NCBI GenBank assembly: GCA_002351535.1
Contig: DEGR01000007.1
Coordinates: 2,379-9,056, forward strand
Length of the DNA: 6,678 bases
Direction of reading: 5' to 3'
Source: Lachnospira sp. UBA2821
GTDB taxonomy: Bacteria > Bacillota > Clostridia > Lachnospirales > Lachnospiraceae
A model generated the notes under the pieces. That model made no database searches and was not told the origin of the DNA. It saw only the letters and a list, made by a program, of their open reading frames with translations. Positions within the stretch are counted from its first letter, which is position 1, and each line of letters starts with the position of its first letter. The translations under genes and the position numbers were made by a program. Shown in pieces: positions 1-6,644 of this stretch.

Positions 1-1
1 A

Positions 2-190
2 ACGACACCGGAGGAGACAACAACACCAGCAGAGACAACGACAGCAGAGACAACGACAGAAGAAACAACACCTGTGGAAGAAACAACGACAGAAGAAACA
101 ACGACAGCAGAGACAACAACAGCAGAAGAAACAACAACAGTAGAAGAGACAACAACGTCTTCGAAACCATTGCCAGAGGAGACAACAACT
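2..190 (+). repeat. Tandem ETTT/EETTT-coding repeat
   Basis: Short 12-18 bp units built from gaa/gag followed by aca/acg codons repeat about ten times, coding for E(E)TTT with A, V or P spacers. The units are imperfect and mix aca with acg and gaa with gag. The array is part of the surface-protein stalk. Such arrays can change length by slippage or recombination. It probably continues to the left of the window. Confidence 0.85.
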
Positions 191-313
191 TCAGGCAAAA
201 AAGTTAAGACCGGAGACAGCCTGCCACGTTCACTGTTTGCAATGATATTATCAGCAATGGTTGTGATATATGGATGCGTTATTGGTAAAAAGAAATCAAG
301 AGAGCAGGAATAA
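2..313 (+). CDS. C-terminal part of a cell-surface anchored protein with Glu/Thr repeat stalk (5' partial)
   Basis: The reading frame is open to the left edge, so only the last 103 residues are visible and the start lies outside the window. The GTG at 74 is an in-frame internal codon, not a start. The visible part has three sections. First comes a low-complexity stalk of about ten E-T-T-T or E-E-T-T-T units. Next is a short Lys-rich linker with the motif VKTGDS. Last are a hydrophobic segment (about LFAMILSAMVVIYGCVIG) and a basic tail KKKSREQE. This order of Thr-rich stalk, TG motif, membrane span and positive tail is that of sortase-processed Gram-positive surface proteins. The motif KVKTG departs from LPXTG but resembles the xxTGD signals common in clostridial surface proteins. 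The functional N-terminal domains are not visible, so the role is unknown. A terminator follows directly. Confidence 0.8.
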   Translation, partial: TTPEETTTPAETTTAETTTEETTPVEETTTEETTTAETTTAEETTTVEETTTSSKPLPEETTTSGKKVKTGDSLPRSLFAMILSAMVVIYGCVIGKKKSREQE

Positions 314-334
314 TTAATTAAATAAAAATTATGT

Positions 335-380
335 AAAAAGGGTGGTAAAGATTTTAAAAAGCATTTTACCACTCTTTTTT
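335..380 (+). terminator. Rho-independent terminator after the surface-protein gene
   Basis: The arms at 335-349 (AAAAAGGGTGGTAAA) and 365-379 (TTTACCACTCTTTTT) pair along 15 positions, with one G-T wobble and a loop of about 15 nt. The 3' arm ends in a run of six T. Because the 5' arm starts with five A, the hairpin could also stop transcription from the minus strand, although no minus-strand gene is seen. It begins 21 nt after the stop codon of the surface-protein gene and separates that gene from the TAXI-gltS operon. Confidence 0.9.
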
Positions 381-401
381 ATGTAAATATATTATTTTTT
401 A

Positions 402-410
402 TGATATAAT
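402..410 (+). promoter_or_regulatory. Extended -10 promoter of the TAXI-gltS-Nudix operon
   Basis: TGATATAAT at 402-410 is a perfect TATAAT preceded by TGn, the extended -10 form that needs little -35 contact. The -35 position (about 382-387, TGTAAA) is poor. Transcription would start near 417, giving a leader of about 54 nt before the ATG at 471. It lies directly downstream of a strong terminator, which fits a new transcription unit. No operator or riboswitch fold is evident in the leader. Confidence 0.55.
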
Positions 411-470
411 TATCTGCATATTGGAAACGTTCAGAGTTGGTAGAAAAATTTATTGAAATGGGAGAAAATT

Positions 471-1418
471 ATGAAGAAGAAAATATTAAGTATATTTTTA
501 ATTACACTAATGTTGTTATGTACAGGATGTGAAGGCAATGAAAATATACAGTTTGGAATAGCACGGGAAGGTGGCGTGTACTACCTGTTTGGAAATAAAT
601 TTAGTAAAATTATGGCAGAAGGTAATAACATATCTGTCAGGACAAAGGAAACTGCAGGTTCGGCAGCTAATATAAGATTGCTAAGTGATGGATACATTGA
701 TGTCGGAATTGCACAGTCTGATATGATAAATGATGCAGTTAATCAGAAAGGCGATTTCGAGAATAAAAAATATGACGGCTTTAAAGCTGTTGGCGGTATC
801 TATATGGAAGTATGTCAGATAGTTGTTATGAATGATTCAGGAATTAACAGCATTGATGATTTACAGGGAAAGAAGGTATGCATAGGTGAAAGTGAATCGG
901 GAACAGAAAAAAATGCCAGACAGATATTGTCAGCGTATGGGTTAAACGATTTGGTTGTTTTCACATTTAATCTCAATTATAAAGATGCATCGGAAGAACT
1001 TGCATCAGGAAAAATAGATGCACTGTTCTGCACATCAGGAACCGGAAGTGAGATGATTAAAAATCTTTCAAAAGAGCATGAAATCAGGTTTTTATCAATT
1101 GATGATACCCATATGAATAAAATCATTGCTGCAAATGATTATCTTGAAGAAGAAAAGATACCGGAGGGAACATATAAAGGACAAAATGAGGATATCAAGA
1201 CAGTTGGAACAAAGGCTGTACTGCTTGTAAGTGACAGTCTTGATGAAACAACAGTTTATAATATAACAAAAAGCCTTTTCAAAGATGATATGAAAGAATA
1301 TATTAACGATATTCTTGGGGAAGATATTACGGAAAATGATGCAGTTAATGGTGTTGCAACAGAATTTCATAATGGTGCTTTAAAGTATTATAAAGAAAAA
1401 GGCATAAATATAGATTAA
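471..1418 (+). CDS. TAXI-family TRAP-type solute-binding lipoprotein
   Basis: This is an extracytoplasmic substrate receptor of 315 residues, the usual size for the TAXI family. The N-terminus has MKKK, a hydrophobic stretch and the lipobox-like CTGC with Cys20 as the likely lipidated residue. Cys at position -3 is less usual than Leu. Family features in order are AREGGVYYLFG (31-41), a T.GS..NI..L..G..D.GI.Q.D block (61-84), I..IDDLQGKKV.IG followed by SGTE (125-146), G.IDA.F (180-186) and the diagnostic C-terminal FHNGALKYYKEKG (299-311). The ATG at 471 is chosen because GGGAG at 460-464 lies 6 nt upstream; a TTG at 453 would add six residues but lacks such a site. TAXI receptors usually feed DctQ/DctM-type TRAP subunits, but the next gene, 17 nt on, is GltS. 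Some TAXI proteins bind glutamate, so glutamate or a related acid is the inferred ligand. Confidence 0.9.
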   Translation: MKKKILSIFLITLMLLCTGCEGNENIQFGIAREGGVYYLFGNKFSKIMAEGNNISVRTKETAGSAANIRLLSDGYIDVGIAQSDMINDAVNQKGDFENKKYDGFKAVGGIYMEVCQIVVMNDSGINSIDDLQGKKVCIGESESGTEKNARQILSAYGLNDLVVFTFNLNYKDASEELASGKIDALFCTSGTGSEMIKNLSKEHEIRFLSIDDTHMNKIIAANDYLEEEKIPEGTYKGQNEDIKTVGTKAVLLVSDSLDETTVYNITKSLFKDDMKEYINDILGEDITENDAVNGVATEFHNGALKYYKEKGINID

Positions 1419-1435
1419 GCGGAATGGAGAAAAGT

Positions 1436-2623
1436 ATGATTATTCATTTGGATATGTACCAGACATTGGCAATAGCTGTTATGGTATTAATTATAGGTCA
1501 GTTTTTAAAACATAAGATAAATTTTCTGGAAAAGTTCTGTGTTCCGGCACCTGTAGTTGGAGGTTTATTATTTGCAATATTTACATGTATATGCTATTCG
1601 ATAGGAATTGCAGAGTTTGATTTTGATGATACTTTAAGGGAAGTGTGTATGGTATTTTTCTTTACATCGGTTGGATTTCAGGCTAATCTGAAGGTGCTTA
1701 AAAGTGGGGGTAAGTCGTTAATTGTATTTATTGTAATGGTGATAATGTTGATTGTATCACAGAATCTTGTTGCAGTTGGGATGTCATCCATTCTCGGAAT
1801 AGACAAGCTTATTGGAATGTGTACGGGTTCAATTCCGATGGTGGGAGGTCATGGAACTGCAGGCGCATTTGGACCTGTACTAGAGGATTTTAATGTATCC
1901 GGAGCCACAACTATATGTACTGCAGCAGCAACATTCGGACTTGTTGCAGGAAGCCTGATTGGAGGTCCTATCGGACGACGTCTTATTGAGAAGAAAAATC
2001 TTATGTCGACAGTTGTTCCGGAAGATGACAGTCTGTTGGCAGAAGATGAGAGAAAACATTTGCGTCATACGAATATGTATGCAACTGCGGTATTCCAGTT
2101 AATTATTGCAGTGGGAATCGGAACTGTTTTCTCAAAATTACTTACACTTACGGGAATGACATTCCCGGTATATATCGGAGCAATGATTGCAGCAGCACTT
2201 ATAAGAAATATTGATGAGTTCACGGGAAAATTCAATATACATATGGGTGAGATTAATGATGTCGGTGGAATAAGTCTGTCATTATTTCTTGGAATAGCCA
2301 TGATTACATTAAAGTTATGGCAATTGGCGGGACTTGCCCTGCCATTGTTTATTCTGTTGGCGGCACAGGTAATTCTTATATATGTATTTGCCAGATTTGT
2401 TGTGTTTAATGTGATGGGCAGAGATTACGATGCGGCAGTGCTTGCAGCTGGAACATGTGGATTTGGTATGGGTGCTACGCCAAATGCCATGGCTAATATG
2501 CAGGTGTTATGCGAAAAATATGCACCTTCGGTAAAGGCTTATCTTTTGATACCTATAATAGGAAGTCTGTTTGCGGATTTTATTAATAGTCTTGTTATTA
2601 CATTATTTATAAATATTTTATGA
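1436..2623 (+). CDS. gltS: Sodium/glutamate symporter GltS
   Basis: This integral membrane protein of 395 residues (E. coli GltS has about 400) imports glutamate with sodium in characterised members. It is hydrophobic throughout, with many membrane spans and one hydrophilic central loop at about 184-211. Conserved GltS stretches are LEKFCVPAPVVGGLL (31-45), TSVGFQANLK (77-86), the first re-entrant-type motif GSIPMVGGHGTAGAFGP (131-147) and its counterpart GFGMGATPNAMANM (342-355). The chosen ATG at 1436 has GGAG at 1426-1429 with 6 nt spacing. An in-frame ATG at 1424 overlaps that site and has only GCGGA one base before it, so it is less likely; it would add four residues. The gene follows the TAXI receptor by 17 nt and precedes a Nudix gene by 18 nt, so the three are probably co-transcribed. 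The family call is firm; glutamate as substrate is inferred from the family. Confidence 0.92.
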   Translation: MIIHLDMYQTLAIAVMVLIIGQFLKHKINFLEKFCVPAPVVGGLLFAIFTCICYSIGIAEFDFDDTLREVCMVFFFTSVGFQANLKVLKSGGKSLIVFIVMVIMLIVSQNLVAVGMSSILGIDKLIGMCTGSIPMVGGHGTAGAFGPVLEDFNVSGATTICTAAATFGLVAGSLIGGPIGRRLIEKKNLMSTVVPEDDSLLAEDERKHLRHTNMYATAVFQLIIAVGIGTVFSKLLTLTGMTFPVYIGAMIAAALIRNIDEFTGKFNIHMGEINDVGGISLSLFLGIAMITLKLWQLAGLALPLFILLAAQVILIYVFARFVVFNVMGRDYDAAVLAAGTCGFGMGATPNAMANMQVLCEKYAPSVKAYLLIPIIGSLFADFINSLVITLFINIL

Positions 2624-2641
2624 TGAAAGGCGGATGGCAAT

Positions 2642-3190
2642 ATGTTTTTTGATTATGATAATCTTGCGATACCGGAGATACATACAGGTAAGAAAAAGCT
2701 TTCAGCCGGGTCTGACTGTACTCTTCCTGTTGATGACGGATATGTAAGCATAAGGGTTGGAGCTATAATTATTAAAGATGGAAAGGTTCTTATGGTTAAA
2801 AATGAAAGACAGAATTATATGTATTCAGTAGGCGGACGTGTGAAATTTGGTGAGACAAGTATTCAGGCTGTTGAAAGAGAAGTATATGAAGAGACGGGAG
2901 TTCATATGGAAGTTGACAGGCTGGGATTTGTACATGAGAATTATTTTTATGCTGATGATAATAAGAAAAAAGGGAAAGTTATATATGAGATATCATTTTA
3001 CTATTTTATGAATGTACCGGATGAGTTCAAGCCTGTATGCAACAGTGTGAGTCAAGATAACGACAAAGAAAAACTTGAATGGATTGAAGTTGGCAGCAAT
3101 GGAAAATATTATCCTGAGTTTTTCAGAACGGAGCTTAATAATCCATGTGATGGTGTAAAACATATTGTTACAATGGATATTAATAAGTAG
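2642..3190 (+). CDS. Nudix hydrolase
   Basis: This 182-residue protein carries a complete Nudix box at residues 65-87: G65, five residues, E71, seven residues, then R79 E80 V81, E83 E84 and G86 V87. The paired glutamates bind the divalent metal that hydrolyses a nucleoside diphosphate linked to another group. The strand before it (IRVGAIIIKDGKVLMVKNE, about 37-55) is the usual Nudix core entry. About 35 residues precede the domain and look like a short family-specific extension. There is no signal peptide, so it acts in the cytoplasm. The substrate cannot be told from sequence; ADP-ribose, nucleoside triphosphates or sugar nucleotides are all possible. It is the third gene of the TAXI-gltS unit (18 nt gap, AGGCGGA upstream of the ATG), but its link to glutamate transport is unclear and may be only co-transcription. 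Confidence 0.9.
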   Translation: MFFDYDNLAIPEIHTGKKKLSAGSDCTLPVDDGYVSIRVGAIIIKDGKVLMVKNERQNYMYSVGGRVKFGETSIQAVEREVYEETGVHMEVDRLGFVHENYFYADDNKKKGKVIYEISFYYFMNVPDEFKPVCNSVSQDNDKEKLEWIEVGSNGKYYPEFFRTELNNPCDGVKHIVTMDINK

Positions 3191-3199
3191 GTTAAATCA

Positions 3200-3227
3200 G
3201 TATATACAATTATTATTTGTTATATAC
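3200..3227. repeat. AT-rich imperfect inverted repeat after the Nudix gene
   Basis: GTATATACAA (3200-3209) pairs with TTGTTATATAC (3217-3227) along ten base pairs with one bulged T and a 7-nt loop. It starts 10 nt after the Nudix stop codon. There is no T-run behind it, and the stem is almost all A-T, so it is a weak candidate for a terminator. It could equally be a 3' stabilising hairpin or an operator for the next unit. Confidence 0.35.
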
Positions 3228-3267
3228 ACATCTGCATAATTATTGTAGAATAATAAATGCCTGGAAT

Positions 3268-3297
3268 TTGTTAAAGTAGATGACAGATTCTTATAAT
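3268..3297 (+). promoter_or_regulatory. Possible promoter of the DMT-speA-speE unit
   Basis: TTGTTA at 3268-3273 and a perfect TATAAT at 3292-3297 are separated by 18 nt. Transcription would begin near 3304, right at the GGAG of the permease gene, giving a very short leader of about 16 nt. That is tight but usable, and it would exclude the TTG at 3302 as the start. The region is so AT-rich that chance matches are expected, so this is a moderate call. Confidence 0.4.
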
Positions 3298-3319
3298 ACG
3301 ATTGGAGAAAAGAGTATTT

Positions 3320-4264
3320 ATGGATAAGAAGTTACTTCAAAATACGTTTGTAGTAGTTGCTGTTGCATGTATTTGCAATTTATTGTGGGGAAGCGCATTT
3401 CCCGGAATAAAGCTTGGATATAAATATTTTAATATTGATTCTGCGGATAAAGCCTCGCAGTTATTATTTGCCGGAATACGATTTATGATTGCCGGATTAA
3501 TGGTTATAGCCGGATACAGTATTATAAAAAGAACTTTTATCAGACCACGGAATGTACATACTATAAAGAGAGTTGTCATGTTGAGTACATTTCAGACATT
3601 TTTACAATATCTGCTGTTTTATATGGGACTTGCCATAACATCAGGTGTAAAAGGGTCAATTATTGAGGGAGCAAATGTATTCGTTGCATTGTTTGTGTCG
3701 TGTGCGGTATTCAGACTTGAAAAGTTCACAGCCAAAAAAATAGTAGGAAGTATTGTCGGTTTTATAGGAATAATAATAATTAATCTGGAAGGACTTCAGT
3801 TAAGCCTGAATAGTGGTGATCTGCTTATATTTTTGTCAACATGCGCATATGCGGTATCATCTGTGCTTTTAAAGTATTATGCACCAAGTGAAGACACTGT
3901 AATGTTAAGCGGATATCAGTTTCTTACGGGTGGAATTGCACTTACATTTATAGGGGCATTATTTGGAGGCCATATTGATGAAATTAACGGTAGAGGTATA
4001 ACAATACTTATATATCTGGCATTTGTTTCAGCCGTGGCCTATTCATTGTGGGCAGTACTTTTAGCACATAATCCGGTGTCCAAAGTTGCTGTCATGGGAT
4101 TTTTAAATCCGGTATTCGGGGTTATTTTATCAATGATTTTGCTTAAAGAAAGTGAAAGTGCTTTTGGAATAAAAGGTCTGATTGCACTGGCATTTGTATG
4201 TAGTGGAATATATATTGTATATTCAAATCATAAATTCAGAAATGAGGATTACTATGAAATATAA
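3320..4264 (+). CDS. EamA/DMT-family permease
   Basis: This is a membrane protein of 314 residues, typical for the ten-helix drug/metabolite transporter superfamily. It contains two EamA repeats, about residues 12-155 and 165-302. Recognisable family features are NLLWGSAFPGIKLG (20-33), FAGIRFMIAGL (50-60), a G..E..NVF..LF segment at the end of the first half (112-125), and NPVFGVILSMILLKE near the end of the second half (263-277). EamA members export amino acids, nucleosides or other metabolites, and the substrate cannot be read from sequence. The ATG at 3320 follows GGAG (3304-3307) by 12 nt, which is long; a TTG at 3302 sits inside that site and is less likely. Its last 11 nt overlap the start of the decarboxylase gene, which indicates translational coupling and suggests export of a basic amino acid, agmatine or polyamine. 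That role is inference. Confidence 0.88.
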   Translation: MDKKLLQNTFVVVAVACICNLLWGSAFPGIKLGYKYFNIDSADKASQLLFAGIRFMIAGLMVIAGYSIIKRTFIRPRNVHTIKRVVMLSTFQTFLQYLLFYMGLAITSGVKGSIIEGANVFVALFVSCAVFRLEKFTAKKIVGSIVGFIGIIIINLEGLQLSLNSGDLLIFLSTCAYAVSSVLLKYYAPSEDTVMLSGYQFLTGGIALTFIGALFGGHIDEINGRGITILIYLAFVSAVAYSLWAVLLAHNPVSKVAVMGFLNPVFGVILSMILLKESESAFGIKGLIALAFVCSGIYIVYSNHKFRNEDYYEI

Positions 4265-5702
4265 TGAACAAAAGTCAGCACCTATATGTGAAGCATTAGA
4301 GTCGCTAAAAAGAAGAAGGGTTGTTCCGTTTGATGTTCCGGGACATAAAAGAGGAAGGGGTAATCCGGAGTTAGTGGAACTGTTGGGGCAACAGTGTGTA
4401 GGACTCGATGTTAATTCTATGAAGCCACTTGATAATCTTGCACATCCGGTGTCTGTTATACGGCAGGCCGAGGAGTTAACAGCACAGGCATTCGGAGCGG
4501 CACACGCATTTCTTATGGTAAACGGCACTACAAGTTCGGTTCAGACAATGATATTGTCTGTGTGCAAAGCAGGTGACAAGATTCTTCTTCCGAGAAATGT
4601 TCACAAGAGTGTCATTAATGCGCTTGTCTTATGTGGAGCGATTCCAGTGTATGTTGAGGCGAAAGTAAATCCAAAGATTGGAATTGCACTTGGAGTTGAA
4701 GTTGATGAAGTTGAAAGGGTAATGGACAGAAATCCCGATGCTGTAGCAATTATCATAAATAATCCTACATACTACGGAGTATGTTCTAATCTCAGGAAAA
4801 TAGTTGAGATGGCACACAAAAGAGGTATGAAAGTTCTTGCTGATGAGGCACATGGGACACATCTTTATTTTGGAGATAATCTTCCGGTGTCGGGAATGGC
4901 TGCAGGGGCAGACATGGCTGCTGTGTCAATGCATAAGTCAGGAGGGAGTCTTACACAAAGCTCAATTCTGCTATGTGGTAAATCAATGGATGCAGAGTAT
5001 GTAAGACAGATAATCAACCTTACGCAGACAACCAGTGCATCTTATCTGTTACTCTCGAGTCTTGATATATCAAGGAGAAATCTTGCATTAAGAGGAAGAG
5101 AATCGTTTGCAAAAGTCAGCCATATGGCAGAATATGCAAGGAATGAGATAAATGATATCGGTGGGTATTATGCATTTGGTAAAGAGCTTATCGATGGAGA
5201 TTCCGTATATGATTATGATGTTACTAAGTTATCTGTATACACACAGGGAATTGGTCTTACGGGAATAGAAGTATACGATTTACTAAGAGATGAGTATGAT
5301 ATACAGATAGAGTTCGGAGACATAGGAAATATTCTTGCGTATATTTCCATAGGTGACAGAATTCAGGATATAGAGAGACTGGTCGGAGCTTTGGAAGATA
5401 TAAAAAGATTGTATGAACAGGATGGCAATGATTTGTATTGTGGGGATTTTATACAGCCGGAAAATGTTATGACACCACAGGAGGCCTTTTATGCCAATAA
5501 AAAACAGCTTCCGTTAAAGGAAAGTAATGGGATGGTGTGTGGTGAACTGGTTATGTGTTATCCGCCGGGAATCCCTATACTTACACCGGGAGAAAGAATT
5601 ACGGATGAGATAATAGAATATATTATTTATGCAAAAGAAAAGGGATGCTCACTACAGGGAACGTTAGACCCTGATGTTGAACTGATTAATGTTATAATGT
5701 AG
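4254..5702 (+). CDS. speA: Orn/Lys/Arg decarboxylase, SpeA-like (probable biosynthetic arginine decarboxylase)
   Basis: This cytoplasmic PLP enzyme of 482 residues has the aspartate-aminotransferase fold and matches the short B. subtilis SpeA type rather than the 700-residue inducible enterobacterial enzymes. Visible features are VPFDVPGHKRG at the N-terminus (24-34), VNGTTSS (89-95, phosphate and ring contacts), INNPTYYGV (168-176), DEAHGTH (197-203, with Asp197 likely pairing with the PLP nitrogen), and SMHKSGGSLTQSS (225-237) with Lys228 as the Schiff-base lysine. The C-terminal domain carries GELVMCYPPGIPILTPGER (430-448). All key residues are present. The ATG at 4254 is preceded by GAGGA (4244-4248) at 5 nt, and an ATG at 4242 overlaps that site. 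It overlaps the permease gene by 11 nt and precedes speE by 84 nt. The speE neighbour favours polyamine synthesis, with arginine to agmatine as the likeliest reaction. Lysine or ornithine cannot be excluded. Confidence 0.87.
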   Translation: MKYNEQKSAPICEALESLKRRRVVPFDVPGHKRGRGNPELVELLGQQCVGLDVNSMKPLDNLAHPVSVIRQAEELTAQAFGAAHAFLMVNGTTSSVQTMILSVCKAGDKILLPRNVHKSVINALVLCGAIPVYVEAKVNPKIGIALGVEVDEVERVMDRNPDAVAIIINNPTYYGVCSNLRKIVEMAHKRGMKVLADEAHGTHLYFGDNLPVSGMAAGADMAAVSMHKSGGSLTQSSILLCGKSMDAEYVRQIINLTQTTSASYLLLSSLDISRRNLALRGRESFAKVSHMAEYARNEINDIGGYYAFGKELIDGDSVYDYDVTKLSVYTQGIGLTGIEVYDLLRDEYDIQIEFGDIGNILAYISIGDRIQDIERLVGALEDIKRLYEQDGNDLYCGDFIQPENVMTPQEAFYANKKQLPLKESNGMVCGELVMCYPPGIPILTPGERITDEIIEYIIYAKEKGCSLQGTLDPDVELINVIM

Positions 5703-5732
5703 CAACTGTTCGGAAGTATATAGAGTTATATT

Positions 5733-5759
5733 TATTATTGTTCTGCTATTATTGTTCTG
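5733..5759 (+). repeat. 13-bp perfect direct repeat upstream of speE
   Basis: TATTATTGTTCTG occurs at 5733-5745 and again at 5747-5759, a period of 14 bp with one C between the copies. A related TGTTCGG lies at 5707-5713, just after the speA stop. The second copy runs into a small hairpin, CTGAA-TGG-TTCAG at 5757-5769, ending 7 nt before the speE ribosome binding site. The arrangement could be a repressor site or an RNA element controlling speE, or a local duplication in AT-rich spacer. Confidence 0.7.
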
Positions 5760-5769
5760 AATGGTTCAG
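5757..5769 (+). promoter_or_regulatory. Small hairpin just upstream of the speE ribosome binding site
   Basis: CTGAA (5757-5761) and TTCAG (5765-5769) are perfect inverse complements around a TGG loop. Five base pairs with a 3-nt loop is a weak stem. Its position 8 nt before GGAG (5777-5780) means it could influence ribosome access, but chance is possible. Confidence 0.3.
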
Positions 5770-5786
5770 ATAGGATGGAGAAAAGA

Positions 5787-6644
5787 ATGGATATATGGTT
5801 TTCACAAATGGATACTGATAATGTTAAGACAAGTATCAGGGTTGACAAACAGTTATACAGTGTCCAGAGCGAATATCAGAGAATAGATGTATTTGAGTCA
5901 CAGGAATTTGGAAAACTCATAGTTCTTGATGGTGAAATAATATTTTCTGAGGCTGATGAATTTATATATAATGAAATGATAGTACATGTTCCAATGGCGG
6001 TTCATCCGCATGTGAAAAATGTTCTTATTATTGGTGGTGGTGATGGCGGCGTGGCCAGAGTGTGCACTATGTATAAAGAGATTGAGCATATAGATGTTGT
6101 TGAACAGGATGAAATGTTTGTTGATGTAAGTAAAAGATTCTTTCCGGAGACTGCAAAAGGATTTGATGATGAAAGGGTTACGGTTACAAACATGGATGGT
6201 CTGAGATTTTTAAGAAGATGCACAGACAAGTATGACCTTATAATCAATGATTCCACAGACCCGTTTGGATATGCCGAAGGCCTTTTTACTAAGGAGTTTT
6301 ATGGAAGCTGTTACAGAGCACTTAAAGATGACGGAATAATGGTATATCAGCATGGAAGTCCATTTTATGATGAGGACGAAGAGGCATTTCGTGCGATGCA
6401 CAGAAAAGTGTATAAAAGTTTTCCAATAAGCAGGGTGTATCAGGCGAGCATACCAACATGTCCGGCAGGTATATGGATGTTCGGATTTGCATCTAAGAAG
6501 TATCATCCGATTAAGGATATGGATGAAGAAAGATGGAATAAAAGAAATATAAAGACATGGTATTATACAACCAATCTTCACAGGGGAGCATTTATGCTTC
6601 CAAAATATGTTGAGGAATTGTTAGAAGAAGAAGAAACAATATAA
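5787..6644 (+). CDS. speE: Spermidine synthase (polyamine aminopropyltransferase)
   Basis: The enzyme moves the aminopropyl group of decarboxylated S-adenosylmethionine to putrescine, giving spermidine and methylthioadenosine, in the cytoplasm. At 285 residues it is the usual length. An N-terminal beta domain (about 1-70, with FGKLIVLDGEIIFSEADEF) is followed by a Rossmann-like domain with GGGDGG (83-88), VEQD (105-108, the ribose-contact acidic residue), NMDG (135-138) and DSTDP (155-159), whose Asp155 and Asp158 match the catalytic and amine-binding acids. GLFTKEFY (165-172) and the C-terminal TTNLHRGAFMLPKYVEELL also match. It carries YNE and QHGSP (188-192) where B. subtilis SpeE has YHE and QTDNP, so the acceptor pocket differs somewhat. 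The ATG at 5787 has GGAG at 5777-5780 with 6 nt spacing; the ATG at 5775 overlaps that site. No speD gene is in view, so the decarboxylated SAM source must lie elsewhere. Confidence 0.92.
   Translation: MDIWFSQMDTDNVKTSIRVDKQLYSVQSEYQRIDVFESQEFGKLIVLDGEIIFSEADEFIYNEMIVHVPMAVHPHVKNVLIIGGGDGGVARVCTMYKEIEHIDVVEQDEMFVDVSKRFFPETAKGFDDERVTVTNMDGLRFLRRCTDKYDLIINDSTDPFGYAEGLFTKEFYGSCYRALKDDGIMVYQHGSPFYDEDEEAFRAMHRKVYKSFPISRVYQASIPTCPAGIWMFGFASKKYHPIKDMDEERWNKRNIKTWYYTTNLHRGAFMLPKYVEELLEEEETI

Noticed and set aside
411..470. Riboswitch or attenuator in the leader of the TAXI gene
   Set aside because: The leader of about 54 nt shows no substantial inverted repeat and no second terminator, so there is no support for a structured regulator.
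3217..3251. Second possible promoter with TTGTTA at 3217
   Set aside because: No -10 box lies at a usable distance: CATAAT at 3235 is 12 nt away and TAGAAT at 3246 is 23 nt away.
4182..4253. 24-codon upstream extension of the decarboxylase
   Set aside because: It lies wholly within the permease gene, lacks a ribosome binding site and reads as frame-shifted membrane-helix sequence. GAGGA before the ATG at 4254 is clearly better.
6210..6581. Minus-strand open frame of 123 codons inside speE
   Set aside because: It is antisense to a firmly identified gene, has no recognisable domain and is rich in Cys, His and Ile, as expected of a shadow frame. The other minus-strand frames within TAXI, gltS, the permease, speA and speE were rejected for the same reason.
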